31,203 nucleotides of DNA. Source: DATEAV01 sp964575425. Its GTDB lineage: Bacteria; Chloroflexota; Anaerolineae; Anaerolineales; E44-bin32. Made by a program: the position numbers and the translations under genes. The stretch lies in assembly GCA_964575425.1 (NCBI GenBank), contig CAZNRD010000033.1:1-31203 (forward strand), given 5' to 3'. Below, one piece after another: positions 1-7,815 of this stretch (its first letter is position 1; each line of letters starts with the position of its first letter). The notes beneath the pieces were generated by a model. It saw only the letters and a list, made by a program, of their open reading frames with translations. It was not told where the DNA came from and ran no database searches.

Positions 1-20
1 GTCGGCCAGAGACGGACGGG

Positions 21-320
21 GGCCGGGGGGAGGGGACTTACAGCCCCCTCCCCCCATGCCCCCTCTGACCCCCTTCCCCCCTCCTTCCGTAAGCGGCGGT
101 TGACGTAGACTTTGAGCTCGCAGCTTCGATCCGCCGCGCCAGTGCCGAATCGTCTCGCGCGGCCCTCAGTGCCTGGCACCTGATAGAACACCCTGCTCCA
201 ATCAGGGGCGGCGGATGGGGCCATCCTGTGGTCGCCCCACCAACCGCCGCTTGCGGGGGTGGGGGTTGGGGGACCGGGGGTAAGGGGGAGGGGAGTGTAC
301 GCCCCTTCCCCTGACCCCCG
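21..320. repeat. Inverted-repeat element with two GC hairpins and a G-quadruplex-prone tract
   Basis: Two similar hairpins bracket this stretch. The left one pairs 25-35 with the C-rich arm at about 45-55 around an 8-base loop. The right one pairs 284-293 with 302-311, also with an 8-base loop. Between them a perfect 12-bp inverted repeat lies at 91-102 and 241-252, so the arms face each other around about 140 bp. Six G-runs of four or more bases fall within 255-293, which is the pattern expected of a G-quadruplex. The left arm has the matching C-runs. It resembles a small non-autonomous repeat such as a MITE or REP-like element, but no transposase or clear target-site duplication is visible, so that label is an inference. 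Confidence 0.55.
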
Positions 321-537
321 GAGGTCTTGCTGGTCGTTGAACCCCAACCGCTGACTCTGCCACCTATGAAGTGAACGGGGGTTCGGTCCCAGGTTCCGAT
401 CGGGCAAGCATACAGCGGCCTGCACGATTGACAGAGACTCCGACCCGGCACGTCCCCTGCTTGGTGGCCCGGTGATAGAATAGCCTTGCCTTTGCCGCGG
501 GATCGGCCGAAACCCGCGCGCAGGCAAGAGACCCGCC
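321..537. other. Non-coding stretch upstream of the nucleotidyltransferase gene
   Basis: No convincing gene is visible here. Long open frames on either strand have low-complexity Pro/Gly/Arg composition and are best explained by high GC. A perfect TTGACA lies at 428-433, but it has no -10 box at the proper distance. Confidence 0.5.
473..481 (+). promoter_or_regulatory. Candidate extended -10 promoter for the MNT/HEPN pair
   Basis: TGATAGAAT reads as an extended -10 element (TGn followed by TAGAAT at 476-481). No good -35 lies 16-18 bp upstream, which is tolerated by extended -10 promoters. Transcription would begin near 488, about 50 bases before the GTG start at 538. Confidence 0.35.
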
Positions 538-897
538 GTGAGAGAGCCGAGTGCGCTGGCCGCGAAACGAGCCGCCTATCAGCAGGCGCTGGAGGATGGC
601 GTTCGCCGCATCGTCTCGCGACTGGCGGAGATGCTTGAGGTCCATCGCGCCATCCTCTTTGGTTCCTGCGCCCAGGGACGGCGCGATCTGTGCACCGACA
701 TCGATCTCATCGTGGTGATGGACTCGGACCTCGACTTCGTCCAGCGGAGCGCACTTCTGCGGCGGCAGTTTCGTCTGGGGGTCGATCTTGACCTCTTCGT
801 GTACACGCCGCAGGAATTCGAGAGAATGACAGAGGCGGGCTTTGTGCGTCATGCGCTCGGGGCGGGAAAGGTCATCTATGAGAAGAAGTCCTCTTGA
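538..897 (+). CDS. Minimal nucleotidyltransferase (MNT, Pol-beta superfamily)
   Basis: This 119-residue protein is a minimal nucleotidyltransferase. It carries the exact GS-x10-DxD signature at about residues 42-56 (GSCAQGRRDLCTDID), which binds the nucleotide and Mg2+. A third acidic position is likely at DLDLF near residue 83. An N-terminal helix precedes the core, and no other domain is present. It starts at GTG 538 with a poor ribosome binding site. It overlaps the following HEPN gene by 20 bp, the usual arrangement for MNT/HEPN pairs. In the known MntA-HepT type VII system the MNT protein AMPylates and neutralises a HEPN RNase. Here the partner lacks the RNase motif (see the next gene), so a toxin-antitoxin role is not assured. 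Family call firm; biological role uncertain. Confidence 0.85.
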   Translation: MREPSALAAKRAAYQQALEDGVRRIVSRLAEMLEVHRAILFGSCAQGRRDLCTDIDLIVVMDSDLDFVQRSALLRRQFRLGVDLDLFVYTPQEFERMTEAGFVRHALGAGKVIYEKKSS

Positions 898-1291
898 GGA
901 AGGGCGGCGCTGGCTCGAGCAGGCGCAGGAGGACCTCCGCTGGGCCGAGGCCCTGGCGGATCAGGGCGCATACCACCTGGCGTGTTTTCTTGCCCAGCAG
1001 GTGACCGACAAGGCACTCAACGGTTTCCTCTACGCTCACGGAGAGGAGGTCGTCCTGGGCCATTCCGTCCAGCGCCTGTGCGAGGCCGCTGGCGCGTATC
1101 GAAGCGAGTTTCTCCAGATGGGTGAACGCTGGAGCCTGCTCGACAGCTACTACGTCACCGCGCGCTATCCCAACAGCCTGCCAGACAGCATACCGGCCAA
1201 GGTGTTGAGGCAGGACGCCGCCAGGCAGGGGGTGCGCCTTGCCGAGGAAGCGGTGGGCTTCGTCCGTAAGGTGCTGACGGCGCAGGTCTGA
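878..1291 (+). CDS. HEPN domain protein paired with the MNT protein
   Basis: This 137-residue, mostly helical protein matches the HEPN family (PF05168 type). Recognisable parts are the N-terminal WLEQAQEDLRWAE helix, the LACFLAQQVTDKALNGFL helix and the SYYVTARYPNSLPD segment. I choose ATG 878 because AAAGG at 867-871 lies 6 bases upstream. An in-frame TTG at 842 has no such site. The gene overlaps the end of the nucleotidyltransferase by 20 bp, so the two are translationally coupled. The R-x4-6-H motif that makes HepT toxins RNases is not present. The region instead has the RYP signature of the other HEPN branch. A substrate-binding or scaffolding role with the nucleotidyltransferase is therefore as likely as a toxin role. 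Confidence 0.82.
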   Translation: MRRSPLEEGRRWLEQAQEDLRWAEALADQGAYHLACFLAQQVTDKALNGFLYAHGEEVVLGHSVQRLCEAAGAYRSEFLQMGERWSLLDSYYVTARYPNSLPDSIPAKVLRQDAARQGVRLAEEAVGFVRKVLTAQV

Positions 1292-1332
1292 CGACACCGC
1301 CTTACGCTGTTTGATTGCCTCAGGCGGCATCC

Positions 1333-2352
1333 GTGACGGCCCAAGTCTCGATTGTCATCCCCTGCTACAACGAGCGGCGCACCATCGGCCAGGTGCTGGA
1401 GGCCATCCGCCGCCAGACGCATCCCCTGCGCCACCTCGAAGTCCAGGTCGCCGACGGCATGTCCACCGACGGGACGCGCCAGGTCATAGCGGACTACGCG
1501 CGGGCCCATCCCGACCTCGCGGTGCGCATCGTGGACAACCCGGACCGCAGCATCCCCGCCGCGTTGAACCGCGCCATCGCGAGCGCGCGGGGTCAGGTGA
1601 TCATCCGAATGGACGCGCACGCGCTGCCGCACCCCGACTACGTCGAGCGCTGTCTGGAGACGCTGGAGCGGACGGGCGCGGCCAACGTCGGTGGAATCTG
1701 GGAGATTCACCCAGGTGGCCATGGATGGATCGCGCGGTCCATCGCCGCTGCTGCCGCCCATCCCATGGGTGCAGGTGACGCGCGCTACCGCACGCGAGGC
1801 CAGGCCGGCCCGGCAGACACCGTCCCCTTTGGCGCCTTCCACCGCGAGTGGCTCGAACGGGTGGGTGGCTACGACGAGAGTCTGCTGTCGAACGAGGACT
1901 ACGAGCTGAACGTGCGGCTGCGGCGGGCTGGTGGCGAGATCTGGCTCGAACCGACGATACGGTCGATCTACTTCGCCCGTCCTGGCCTTGGGGCGCTTGC
2001 GCGGCAGTACTTCCGGTATGGCTACTGGAAGTCTCAAATGTGGGTCCGCAATGTCGGGAGTCTGCGCTGGCGCCAGGCGCTGCCGCCCCTGTTCGTGGCG
2101 GCCACCATCGGGCTGGGACTGCTGGGGCTGCTCTGGGAGCCGGCCTGGGCATTTCTCGGGGTACAATGGGGCGTCTATACGGTGGCCTCATCTCTCTTCG
2201 GGGCGGCTGAAGCCCTGCGCAGGCACGACCTAGCCCTGGCTGTGGGTTTCCCGTTGGCGATCTGGACGATGCATCTCTCCTGGGGAAGCGCGTTCCTGTG
2301 GAGCTTGATGACCCAGGTTGTGGGGGCGCGGCGTGAACGCCGGAAGCCGTAA
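1333..2352 (+). CDS. Family 2 glycosyltransferase (ExoA-like), membrane-associated
   Basis: This protein of about 339 residues transfers a sugar from a nucleotide donor onto a lipid-linked glycan at the cytoplasmic face. It has the GT-A start VSIVIPCYNE (5-14), the DGMSTDGT nucleotide loop (41-48), a DxH metal site (MDAH, 93-96), the acceptor-base ED in SNEDYELN (about 186-193) and the QYFRYGYWK element near 225-233. The C-terminal 90 residues form about three membrane segments. The overall plan resembles ExoA of succinoglycan synthesis. GTG 1333 is preferred because it puts the family start at the normal place and has a weak CAGGCGG site upstream. TTG 1315 would add six residues. The next gene starts inside its 3' end, so it heads the polysaccharide operon. 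Confidence 0.87.
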   Translation: MTAQVSIVIPCYNERRTIGQVLEAIRRQTHPLRHLEVQVADGMSTDGTRQVIADYARAHPDLAVRIVDNPDRSIPAALNRAIASARGQVIIRMDAHALPHPDYVERCLETLERTGAANVGGIWEIHPGGHGWIARSIAAAAAHPMGAGDARYRTRGQAGPADTVPFGAFHREWLERVGGYDESLLSNEDYELNVRLRRAGGEIWLEPTIRSIYFARPGLGALARQYFRYGYWKSQMWVRNVGSLRWRQALPPLFVAATIGLGLLGLLWEPAWAFLGVQWGVYTVASSLFGAAEALRRHDLALAVGFPLAIWTMHLSWGSAFLWSLMTQVVGARRERRKP

Positions 2353-3739
2353 GAGCCGCCGCTGGCACTTGCGCCCCTCCGAAAGGCGCCTCCTGCTGAT
2401 TCTGGGCGACGCCATCGCTGCCTCAGCGGCGGTCGTGGCCGCCCTGGCGCTGTGGGCTCCCTATGACTGGCTGGGCCTTTCGGCCGAGCTGGTGCGGGCG
2501 CGGGCCCCGTGGTTTGTCTACCTGCCCCTGCTCTGGGTCCTGCTCATGGTCAACCTGTACGACGTCCACCAGGCGGCGTCGCAGCGGGAAACTGTGCGCG
2601 GCGTGCTACTGGCGACAGGAGCCGGGCTGGTGCTCTATGCCGTCGTCTATCTGACCTCGGAGCCGGGGTCGCTTCCGCGGCGCGGCGTGCTGTACTTCCT
2701 GGTGGCAGCCTCGCTGTTCACGCTGGGATGGCGTCTGCTCTACATCCGAATCTTCACGGCGCCCGCCTTCCTTCGCCGTGTCCTGGTGGCCGGTGCCGGA
2801 CTGAGCGGCCGCACGCTGCTGAGCGTGGTGCGGCAAATGTGGCCACAGCCCTTCCACCTCGTCGGCCTGATCGATGACGACCCGGCCAAGCTCGGACAGG
2901 AAATCGAGGGGGCGCGCGTTTTCGGCGACAGCGCCAACCTGCCGCGCATCATCGAAGAAGAAGACGTCTCGGAAGTCATCGTGGCCATCACCGGCGAGCT
3001 GAACGGAAGCATGTTCCGGGCGCTGCTGGATGCTCAGGAGCACGGCGTGGAAATCACCCGCATGCCGGTGGCCTATGAGGAATTGCTGGGTCGCGTGCCG
3101 ATCCACCACCTGGAGTCGGATTGGCTGTTGCGTTCCTTCGTCGATGAGGTGCGGGTGAGCGGTCTGTACCTGCTGGCCAAGCGGCTGATGGATATTGCCG
3201 GCGCGCTGGCAGGACTGCTGGTGCTGCTCATCGTCTTCCCCTGGGTGGCGCTGGCCATCTTGCTGGAGAGCGGACGGCCGATCCTGATCCTTCAGGAGCG
3301 TCTCGGGCAGGGCGGGCGGCCCTACCACGTCGTCAAGCTCCGAACGATGCGAAAGGACGCCGAGGCCGACGGCCAGGCACAGTGGGCCCGGCCGGGCGAC
3401 CCGCGCATGACCCGCGTCGGAGCCATCCTGCGCCGCACCCATCTCGACGAGTTCCCGCAGTTCTGGAACGTGCTCAAGGGCGATATGAGCCTGGTCGGCC
3501 CGCGCCCCGAACGACCCGAGCTCGTCCCCGCGTTGGAGAAGCACATCCCCTTCTATCGGGCGAGGCTGCTCGTCAAACCCGGCATCTCCGGCTGGGCCCA
3601 GGTCAACTACGGCAAGGGCGCTTCGGTCGAAGGCTCGGCCGAGAAGCTCGAATACGACCTGTACTACATCAAGCACCGCAGTCTGTGGCTGGACCTGTGG
3701 ATCATCCTGCGCACCATCGGCAGCGTGCGGGGAGTGTGA
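2333..3739 (+). CDS. Polyprenyl-phosphate sugar phosphotransferase (WbaP-type)
   Basis: This 468-residue integral membrane enzyme moves a sugar-1-phosphate from UDP-sugar to undecaprenyl phosphate, the first committed step of a lipid-linked glycan. The N-terminal half has about four membrane helices followed by a Rossmann-like CoA-binding-type domain (VLVAGAGLSG). The C-terminal 190 residues are the bacterial sugar transferase domain: the KRLMDIAGA re-entrant helix, ILILQERLGQGGRPY, VKLRTMR, LRRTHLDEFPQFWNVLKGDMSLVGPRP, and the KPGISGWAQVNY block. The GTG at 2333 follows a G-rich site and overlaps the glycosyltransferase by 20 bp. A TTG at 2318 is the alternative. The exact sugar (Gal, Glc or other) cannot be read from sequence. 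Confidence 0.92.
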   Translation: MNAGSRKSRRWHLRPSERRLLLILGDAIAASAAVVAALALWAPYDWLGLSAELVRARAPWFVYLPLLWVLLMVNLYDVHQAASQRETVRGVLLATGAGLVLYAVVYLTSEPGSLPRRGVLYFLVAASLFTLGWRLLYIRIFTAPAFLRRVLVAGAGLSGRTLLSVVRQMWPQPFHLVGLIDDDPAKLGQEIEGARVFGDSANLPRIIEEEDVSEVIVAITGELNGSMFRALLDAQEHGVEITRMPVAYEELLGRVPIHHLESDWLLRSFVDEVRVSGLYLLAKRLMDIAGALAGLLVLLIVFPWVALAILLESGRPILILQERLGQGGRPYHVVKLRTMRKDAEADGQAQWARPGDPRMTRVGAILRRTHLDEFPQFWNVLKGDMSLVGPRPERPELVPALEKHIPFYRARLLVKPGISGWAQVNYGKGASVEGSAEKLEYDLYYIKHRSLWLDLWIILRTIGSVRGV

Positions 3740-3741
3740 GG

Positions 3742-4668
3742 ATGACGGCGGCCCTGGTCACTGGCGGTGCCGGCTTCATCGGCTCTCACCTGGTAGAAGC
3801 CCTGGTTCGTCAGGGCGTACGGGTCCGCGTGCTCGATAACCTCTCGACCGGTCGCCGCGAACACCTGGCGGGCCTCGATGTCGAATGGTTCGTCGCCGAC
3901 GTGCGGAATTCGGAGGAAGTCCGCCGCGCCACTTGGGGCGCGGAACATGTCTTTCATCTCGCAGCCATGATCTCCGTGGCTGAGACGATGAGCGATCCTC
4001 TGGCCTGTTACGCCGTCAACCTCATTGGGTCGTTGCACGTCCTGGAGAGTGCCCGAGCCGCCGGCGTGAAGCGGGTGGTGCTGGCGTCGTCGGCTGCTGT
4101 CTATGGTGATGCTGGAGGGAAGGTGGCCGAAGCCAGCACGACGCGGCCGCGCTCTCCGTACGGCGCCTCGAAGCTGGCCATGGAGCAGGCAGCGCAGTTC
4201 TACGGCGAGGCGTACGACCTGCCCACCACCTGCCTGCGTTTCTTCAACGTGTACGGGCCGCGCCAGCGTGCCGACTCGCCCTACGCGGCCGTCATCCCGC
4301 AGTTCATCGACGGCATGCTCCAGGGGCAGCCCCCCGCCATTCATGGGGATGGCTGTCAGACGCGGGATTTTGTTAATGTGAGGGATGTGGTGCGTGCCTG
4401 CCTGCTGGCGGCGGAGAAGGGCCCTGGCAAGGGCGAGGCGCTCAACATCGGCAGCGGGCGCTCGGTCAGCATCCTCGACCTCTATCGGGCGCTGCAGCGC
4501 CTGATCCCGGGGATCGGCGCGCCCTCTTTCGGGCCGCCGCGGCCGGGGGACATCCGGAATTCCTGCGCCGACCTGCGCCGCGCCCGCCGGGCGTTGGGCT
4601 ATCGCCCGGAAGTCGACCTTGCAGCCGGCCTTCGCTCCACGATAGAATCATTTCAGGAGACGAATTGA
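3742..4668 (+). CDS. NAD-dependent sugar nucleotide epimerase (GalE/WbpP-like)
   Basis: This 308-residue extended short-chain dehydrogenase probably epimerises a UDP-hexose or UDP-HexNAc at C4 for the neighbouring glycosyltransferases. It has the NAD motif TGGAGFIGSH (7-16), D-NLSTG (32-37) for the adenosine ribose, HLAA (72-75), the catalytic Ser in LASSAAVYG (114-122), and Tyr140 and Lys144 in SPYGASK. The RFFNVYGPRQ and GDGxQTRDF blocks follow. ATG 3742 begins 2 bp after the previous stop, with GTGAGG just upstream. Its stop overlaps the next start (TTGA at 4665-4668). GDP-sugar or dTDP-sugar substrates cannot be excluded. Confidence 0.9.
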   Translation: MTAALVTGGAGFIGSHLVEALVRQGVRVRVLDNLSTGRREHLAGLDVEWFVADVRNSEEVRRATWGAEHVFHLAAMISVAETMSDPLACYAVNLIGSLHVLESARAAGVKRVVLASSAAVYGDAGGKVAEASTTRPRSPYGASKLAMEQAAQFYGEAYDLPTTCLRFFNVYGPRQRADSPYAAVIPQFIDGMLQGQPPAIHGDGCQTRDFVNVRDVVRACLLAAEKGPGKGEALNIGSGRSVSILDLYRALQRLIPGIGAPSFGPPRPGDIRNSCADLRRARRALGYRPEVDLAAGLRSTIESFQETN

Positions 4669-6575
4669 GCGCCACGCGCAGCCGACCTCTCTTCCAGATA
4701 CGAAACCGCTTCATCCTGCTGGGCGACCTGATCCTGATCGCCACTTCGGTCATGGCCAGCTTCGCCCTGCGCCTGGACCTGGGCCCGTTGCTCATCAGCT
4801 ACATCTCGCAGGCCTGGGTGATGATGGGCGTGGCGCTGCTGGTCAAACCCATTGTCTATTACCTCTTCGGCCTCTACCGGCGCTACTGGGTTTACGCCAG
4901 CACGCGCGAGCTGCTCTCCATCAGCGTGGCGACGGCGACGGCTTCCGTGATTGTGGCCATAATCATCATGCTGGCCATCCTGAGCGGCGGCCTGCACAAC
5001 TTCCCGCGCTCGGTCCTGGGCATCGACTGGCTGCTCTCGCTGTTCAGCGTCGGCGGGCTGCGCCTGGCGGTGCGCGTGCTGGCCGAGACGGGGCAGGTGA
5101 GCCAGAAAGGCGATGGGCTGCTCGGCGTGCGGCGGGTGGTGGTCGTCGGCGCCGGCGACGCCGGCGCGTTGGTGGTGCGGGAGATGCAGCGCAACCCGCA
5201 GCTCCACATGGCACCGGTGGCCTTCGTTGATGACGATGAGGAGAAGCGCGGCAAGGACATCCACGGCGTGCGAGTGGCGGGGGCGATGCGTGATCTGGCG
5301 GCCGTCGTCGAACGGGTCCACGCCGACGAAGTGGTGATCGCCATCCCGACCGCGCCCGGGCGGGTGGTGCGGCAGGTGAGCGACACCTGCCGGCTGAAGA
5401 GCATCCCCTTCCGCACCATGCCCGGCGTGTACGAGCTCATCGGCGGCAAGGTCAGTGTCAACCGACTGCGCGAGGTGGACATCGGTGACCTGCTGCGGCG
5501 CGAGCCAGCCCACATCGACGAGGACAGCGTGGGCCGAACGCTCACTGGCAAGCGCGTGCTCGTTACCGGCGCCGGCGGCTCGATCGGGCTCGAGCTGTGT
5601 CGTCAGGTGGCGCGCTGGACGCCGCAGCAGCTTGCACTGCTCGGGCACGGCGAGAACAGCATCTTCGAGGCCCTGCTCGAACTCAACGATAACTTCCCCA
5701 GCCTTCCGCTGATCCCGATTGTCGCCGACATCCGCGACGAGGACCGCCTGCGCCAATCCTTCGACGGCTTCCGCCCAGAGGTCATCTTCCATGCTGCGGC
5801 GCACAAGCATGTGACTCTGATGGAAGTCAATGTCGAAGAGGCGGCGACCAACAATGTGATCGGGACTCAGCGAGTGGTCGAAGCCGCCCTGCGCAGCGGC
5901 TGCGAACGCCTGGTGCTGATTTCCACCGACAAGGCGGTGGAGCCGGCCAGCGTGATGGGGGCCGCCAAACGCCTGGCAGAGATGATCGTGCACGACGCCG
6001 CGCTGCGCAGCGGAAGGGCGTTCGTCTCGGTTCGCTTCGGCAACGTGCTTGGCAGCCGGGGGAGCATCGTGCCGCTCTTCAAGGGTCAGATCGCCCGCGG
6101 CGGCCCGGTGACGGTCACGCATCCCGAGATGAAGCGCTACTTCATGACCGTTCCCGAAGCCGTTCACCTCGTGCTGCAGGCGGCCTCGATGGGCAACAAG
6201 GGCGGAGAGGTCTTCGTCCTGCGCATGGGCGAGCAGGTGCGCATCCTCGATCTGGCCGAAGACATGATCCGTCTTTCTGGCCTTGAGCCGGGCCGGGATG
6301 TCGAGATCGTCTTCACCGGCATCCGGCCGGGCGAGAAGTTGAGCGAGAGCCTGTGGGATGAAGGCATGCCCTACCAGCCCACGTCGCACCCGGATGTGGT
6401 GCGCGTCGAGGAGGATGCTGCTCTGGAGGGCGAGGCGCTGCAGACCACCCTGCGCGAGCTGGCGCGACTGGCATCCGATGGCGACGCGCAGGCATTGGTT
6501 GGTCTGCTCAACGCGCGCGTTCCCGGCTGCGCCGTCGGGAAGATGCCGCCGCCGGACTTGATCTCGGTCCTTTGA
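4665..6575 (+). CDS. Membrane-bound UDP-HexNAc 4,6-dehydratase (CapD/WbpM family)
   Basis: This 636-residue protein has four N-terminal membrane segments (about 15-37, 44-70, 84-107, 115-140), a Rossmann CoA-binding-type domain (VVVVGAGDAGALV, 158-170) and a C-terminal NAD-binding dehydratase domain (TGAGGSIG, 301-308). The catalytic region reads STDKAVEPASVMGAAK, so Lys423, Met431 and Lys435 form the SMK-type triad of WbpM. Cytosolic FlaA1/PseB have Tyr at the Met position. The enzyme would make a 4-keto-6-deoxy UDP-HexNAc intermediate for rare amino sugars. The TTG start at 4665 is supported by AGGAGA at 4655-4660 and by the 4-bp overlap with the epimerase stop. Confidence 0.92.
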   Translation: MSATRSRPLFQIRNRFILLGDLILIATSVMASFALRLDLGPLLISYISQAWVMMGVALLVKPIVYYLFGLYRRYWVYASTRELLSISVATATASVIVAIIIMLAILSGGLHNFPRSVLGIDWLLSLFSVGGLRLAVRVLAETGQVSQKGDGLLGVRRVVVVGAGDAGALVVREMQRNPQLHMAPVAFVDDDEEKRGKDIHGVRVAGAMRDLAAVVERVHADEVVIAIPTAPGRVVRQVSDTCRLKSIPFRTMPGVYELIGGKVSVNRLREVDIGDLLRREPAHIDEDSVGRTLTGKRVLVTGAGGSIGLELCRQVARWTPQQLALLGHGENSIFEALLELNDNFPSLPLIPIVADIRDEDRLRQSFDGFRPEVIFHAAAHKHVTLMEVNVEEAATNNVIGTQRVVEAALRSGCERLVLISTDKAVEPASVMGAAKRLAEMIVHDAALRSGRAFVSVRFGNVLGSRGSIVPLFKGQIARGGPVTVTHPEMKRYFMTVPEAVHLVLQAASMGNKGGEVFVLRMGEQVRILDLAEDMIRLSGLEPGRDVEIVFTGIRPGEKLSESLWDEGMPYQPTSHPDVVRVEEDAALEGEALQTTLRELARLASDGDAQALVGLLNARVPGCAVGKMPPPDLISVL

Positions 6576-6759
6576 AGCAGCAAGGAGCGGAGGGAGTTGG
6601 CTCGGTTGAGCGCCTCGTCCTTGGCGCCGATCACCAGATGAGGCTGCTCCGTCACATCGTATGCCCCGGTGGGCTGGCCAGGAAAGGCAGCAAGGCGTCT
6701 CGTTTCCCACAGACGGGCCTCAGGATGAGGCGTGAGAGAGGATTGGTGCAAGCAAGCCG
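6576..6759. other. 184-bp gap before the WecA-like gene
   Basis: No gene is supported here. GCAGCAAGG occurs twice in direct orientation (6577-6585, 6687-6695), and GCCTC-aggat-GAGGC near 6717-6731 forms a short palindrome. The gap may be a leader for the next gene or an interspersed repeat. There is no recognisable promoter or U-tract terminator. Confidence 0.4.
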
Positions 6760-7803
6760 ATGGACCCCGGCATCTACCCCTGGGCAGTGCTGGTGCCGAT
6801 GGTGGTGGCGTTTGCCGTCAGCCCCATCCTGATCCGCCTGGCGCCAAGGCTGGGTTTGCTCGACCGGCCGACCGCGCTGCCCCACAAGCTTCACAAGCAG
6901 CCGATGCCCCTCGTCGGAGGGACAGCCCTGCTGCTGTCACTGGCGGCCTGCTGGCTGCTCGTGCTGCCCACACCATCTCGCCCGGTGTTCGGGATTGGCC
7001 TGGCTTCCTTGCTGGTCTATCTCCTGGGCCTTTGGGACGACCGGGCCGTCCTGCGCGTCCGCGTCAAGTTCATCGGTCAGGGCCTCGCCGTCGGCGTGCT
7101 GTGGCTGTTTGGGGTTTCCTCTCACTTCTTCGACCGAAGCTGGCTCGACTTCGTCATCAGCCTGACGTGGGTGGTGGGCGTGCTGAACGCCGTCAACTTC
7201 ATGGACAGCATGGATGGCCTCGCCCTTGGGCTGGGGGTGATCGCCGCGGCGTTCTTCGCGCTGGCTGCGTTTTCGGCAGGACAGATCGAGCTGGCTGCTC
7301 TCAACCTGGCGCTCCTGGGGGCGTGCCTGGGAGCGATCTTCTACAACCTGGCGCCGGCGCGCCTGTTCCTGGGCGACTCGGGCGTGGAGGTGCTGGCAAT
7401 GCTCCTGGCGGCGACGGGCATGGCCTACTCCCCTGGGGGGCGGCCTGCCAGCACATGGTGGTTCGTACCGGTGCTCTTTCTCGGCGTTCCGATTTTCAAC
7501 ATGGCCCTGGTGGTGTTCTCGCGGCTTCGGCGGCGGGTACCGGTGCTGCGGGGACACCGGGACCAATCCGTTCACCGCCTCTTGGACCTGGGGCTGGCGC
7601 CGTCGCGCACGGTGCTGCTGATGCATCTGACGGCGATCGTGCTTGGGCTGGCGGCCCTCATCGCCGCAGAATGGCCGCCGGGAGCGGCGAACGCGACGGT
7701 GGCGGCGGTGATCGCCGTCGGCTTCGTTGGCATTGCGCTGCTTGAACGCCTCGCGCCCCCGACGGAGTCGCGTGCTGCCGAGGAGGCGGCGCGCGACCGT
7801 TGA
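6760..7803 (+). CDS. Polyprenyl-phosphate GlcNAc-1-phosphate transferase-like protein (WecA/TagO/MraY superfamily)
   Basis: This 347-residue protein has about ten predicted membrane helices and belongs to the polyprenyl-phosphate HexNAc-1-phosphate transferases, which load a sugar phosphate on undecaprenyl phosphate. Visible motifs are HKLHKQPMPLVGG (42-54), the metal-binding WDD (92-94), NAVNFMDSMDGLA (143-155) and ARLFLGDSG (about 203-211). The cytoplasmic loop normally rich in His reads GHRDQSVHRLL. The usual HxHH-like pattern is therefore reduced to one terminal His, with Gln at the first position. It follows the CapD gene after a 184-bp gap and closes the polysaccharide cluster. It ends 12 bp from the oppositely oriented peptidase gene. 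Donor specificity is unknown. Confidence 0.9.
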   Translation: MDPGIYPWAVLVPMVVAFAVSPILIRLAPRLGLLDRPTALPHKLHKQPMPLVGGTALLLSLAACWLLVLPTPSRPVFGIGLASLLVYLLGLWDDRAVLRVRVKFIGQGLAVGVLWLFGVSSHFFDRSWLDFVISLTWVVGVLNAVNFMDSMDGLALGLGVIAAAFFALAAFSAGQIELAALNLALLGACLGAIFYNLAPARLFLGDSGVEVLAMLLAATGMAYSPGGRPASTWWFVPVLFLGVPIFNMALVVFSRLRRRVPVLRGHRDQSVHRLLDLGLAPSRTVLLMHLTAIVLGLAALIAAEWPPGAANATVAAVIAVGFVGIALLERLAPPTESRAAEEAARDR

Positions 7804-7815
7804 ACACCGATCGGG

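Noticed and set aside
38..451. An open frame of 137 codons over the repeat element.
   Set aside because: Low-complexity Pro/Gly/Arg product over hairpins and G-tracts. No ribosome binding site or domain.
4619..4648. TTGCAG-18 bp-TAGAAT inside the end of the epimerase gene, before the CapD gene.
   Set aside because: The -35 is weak, and the tight overlap of the two genes argues for one transcript. Kept only as a possible internal promoter.
4653..6710. A 685-codon open frame antisense to the CapD-type gene.
   Set aside because: Its product is rich in His, Gln, Arg and Asp and lies opposite a complete well-known enzyme. Such mirror frames are normal in GC-rich coding DNA.
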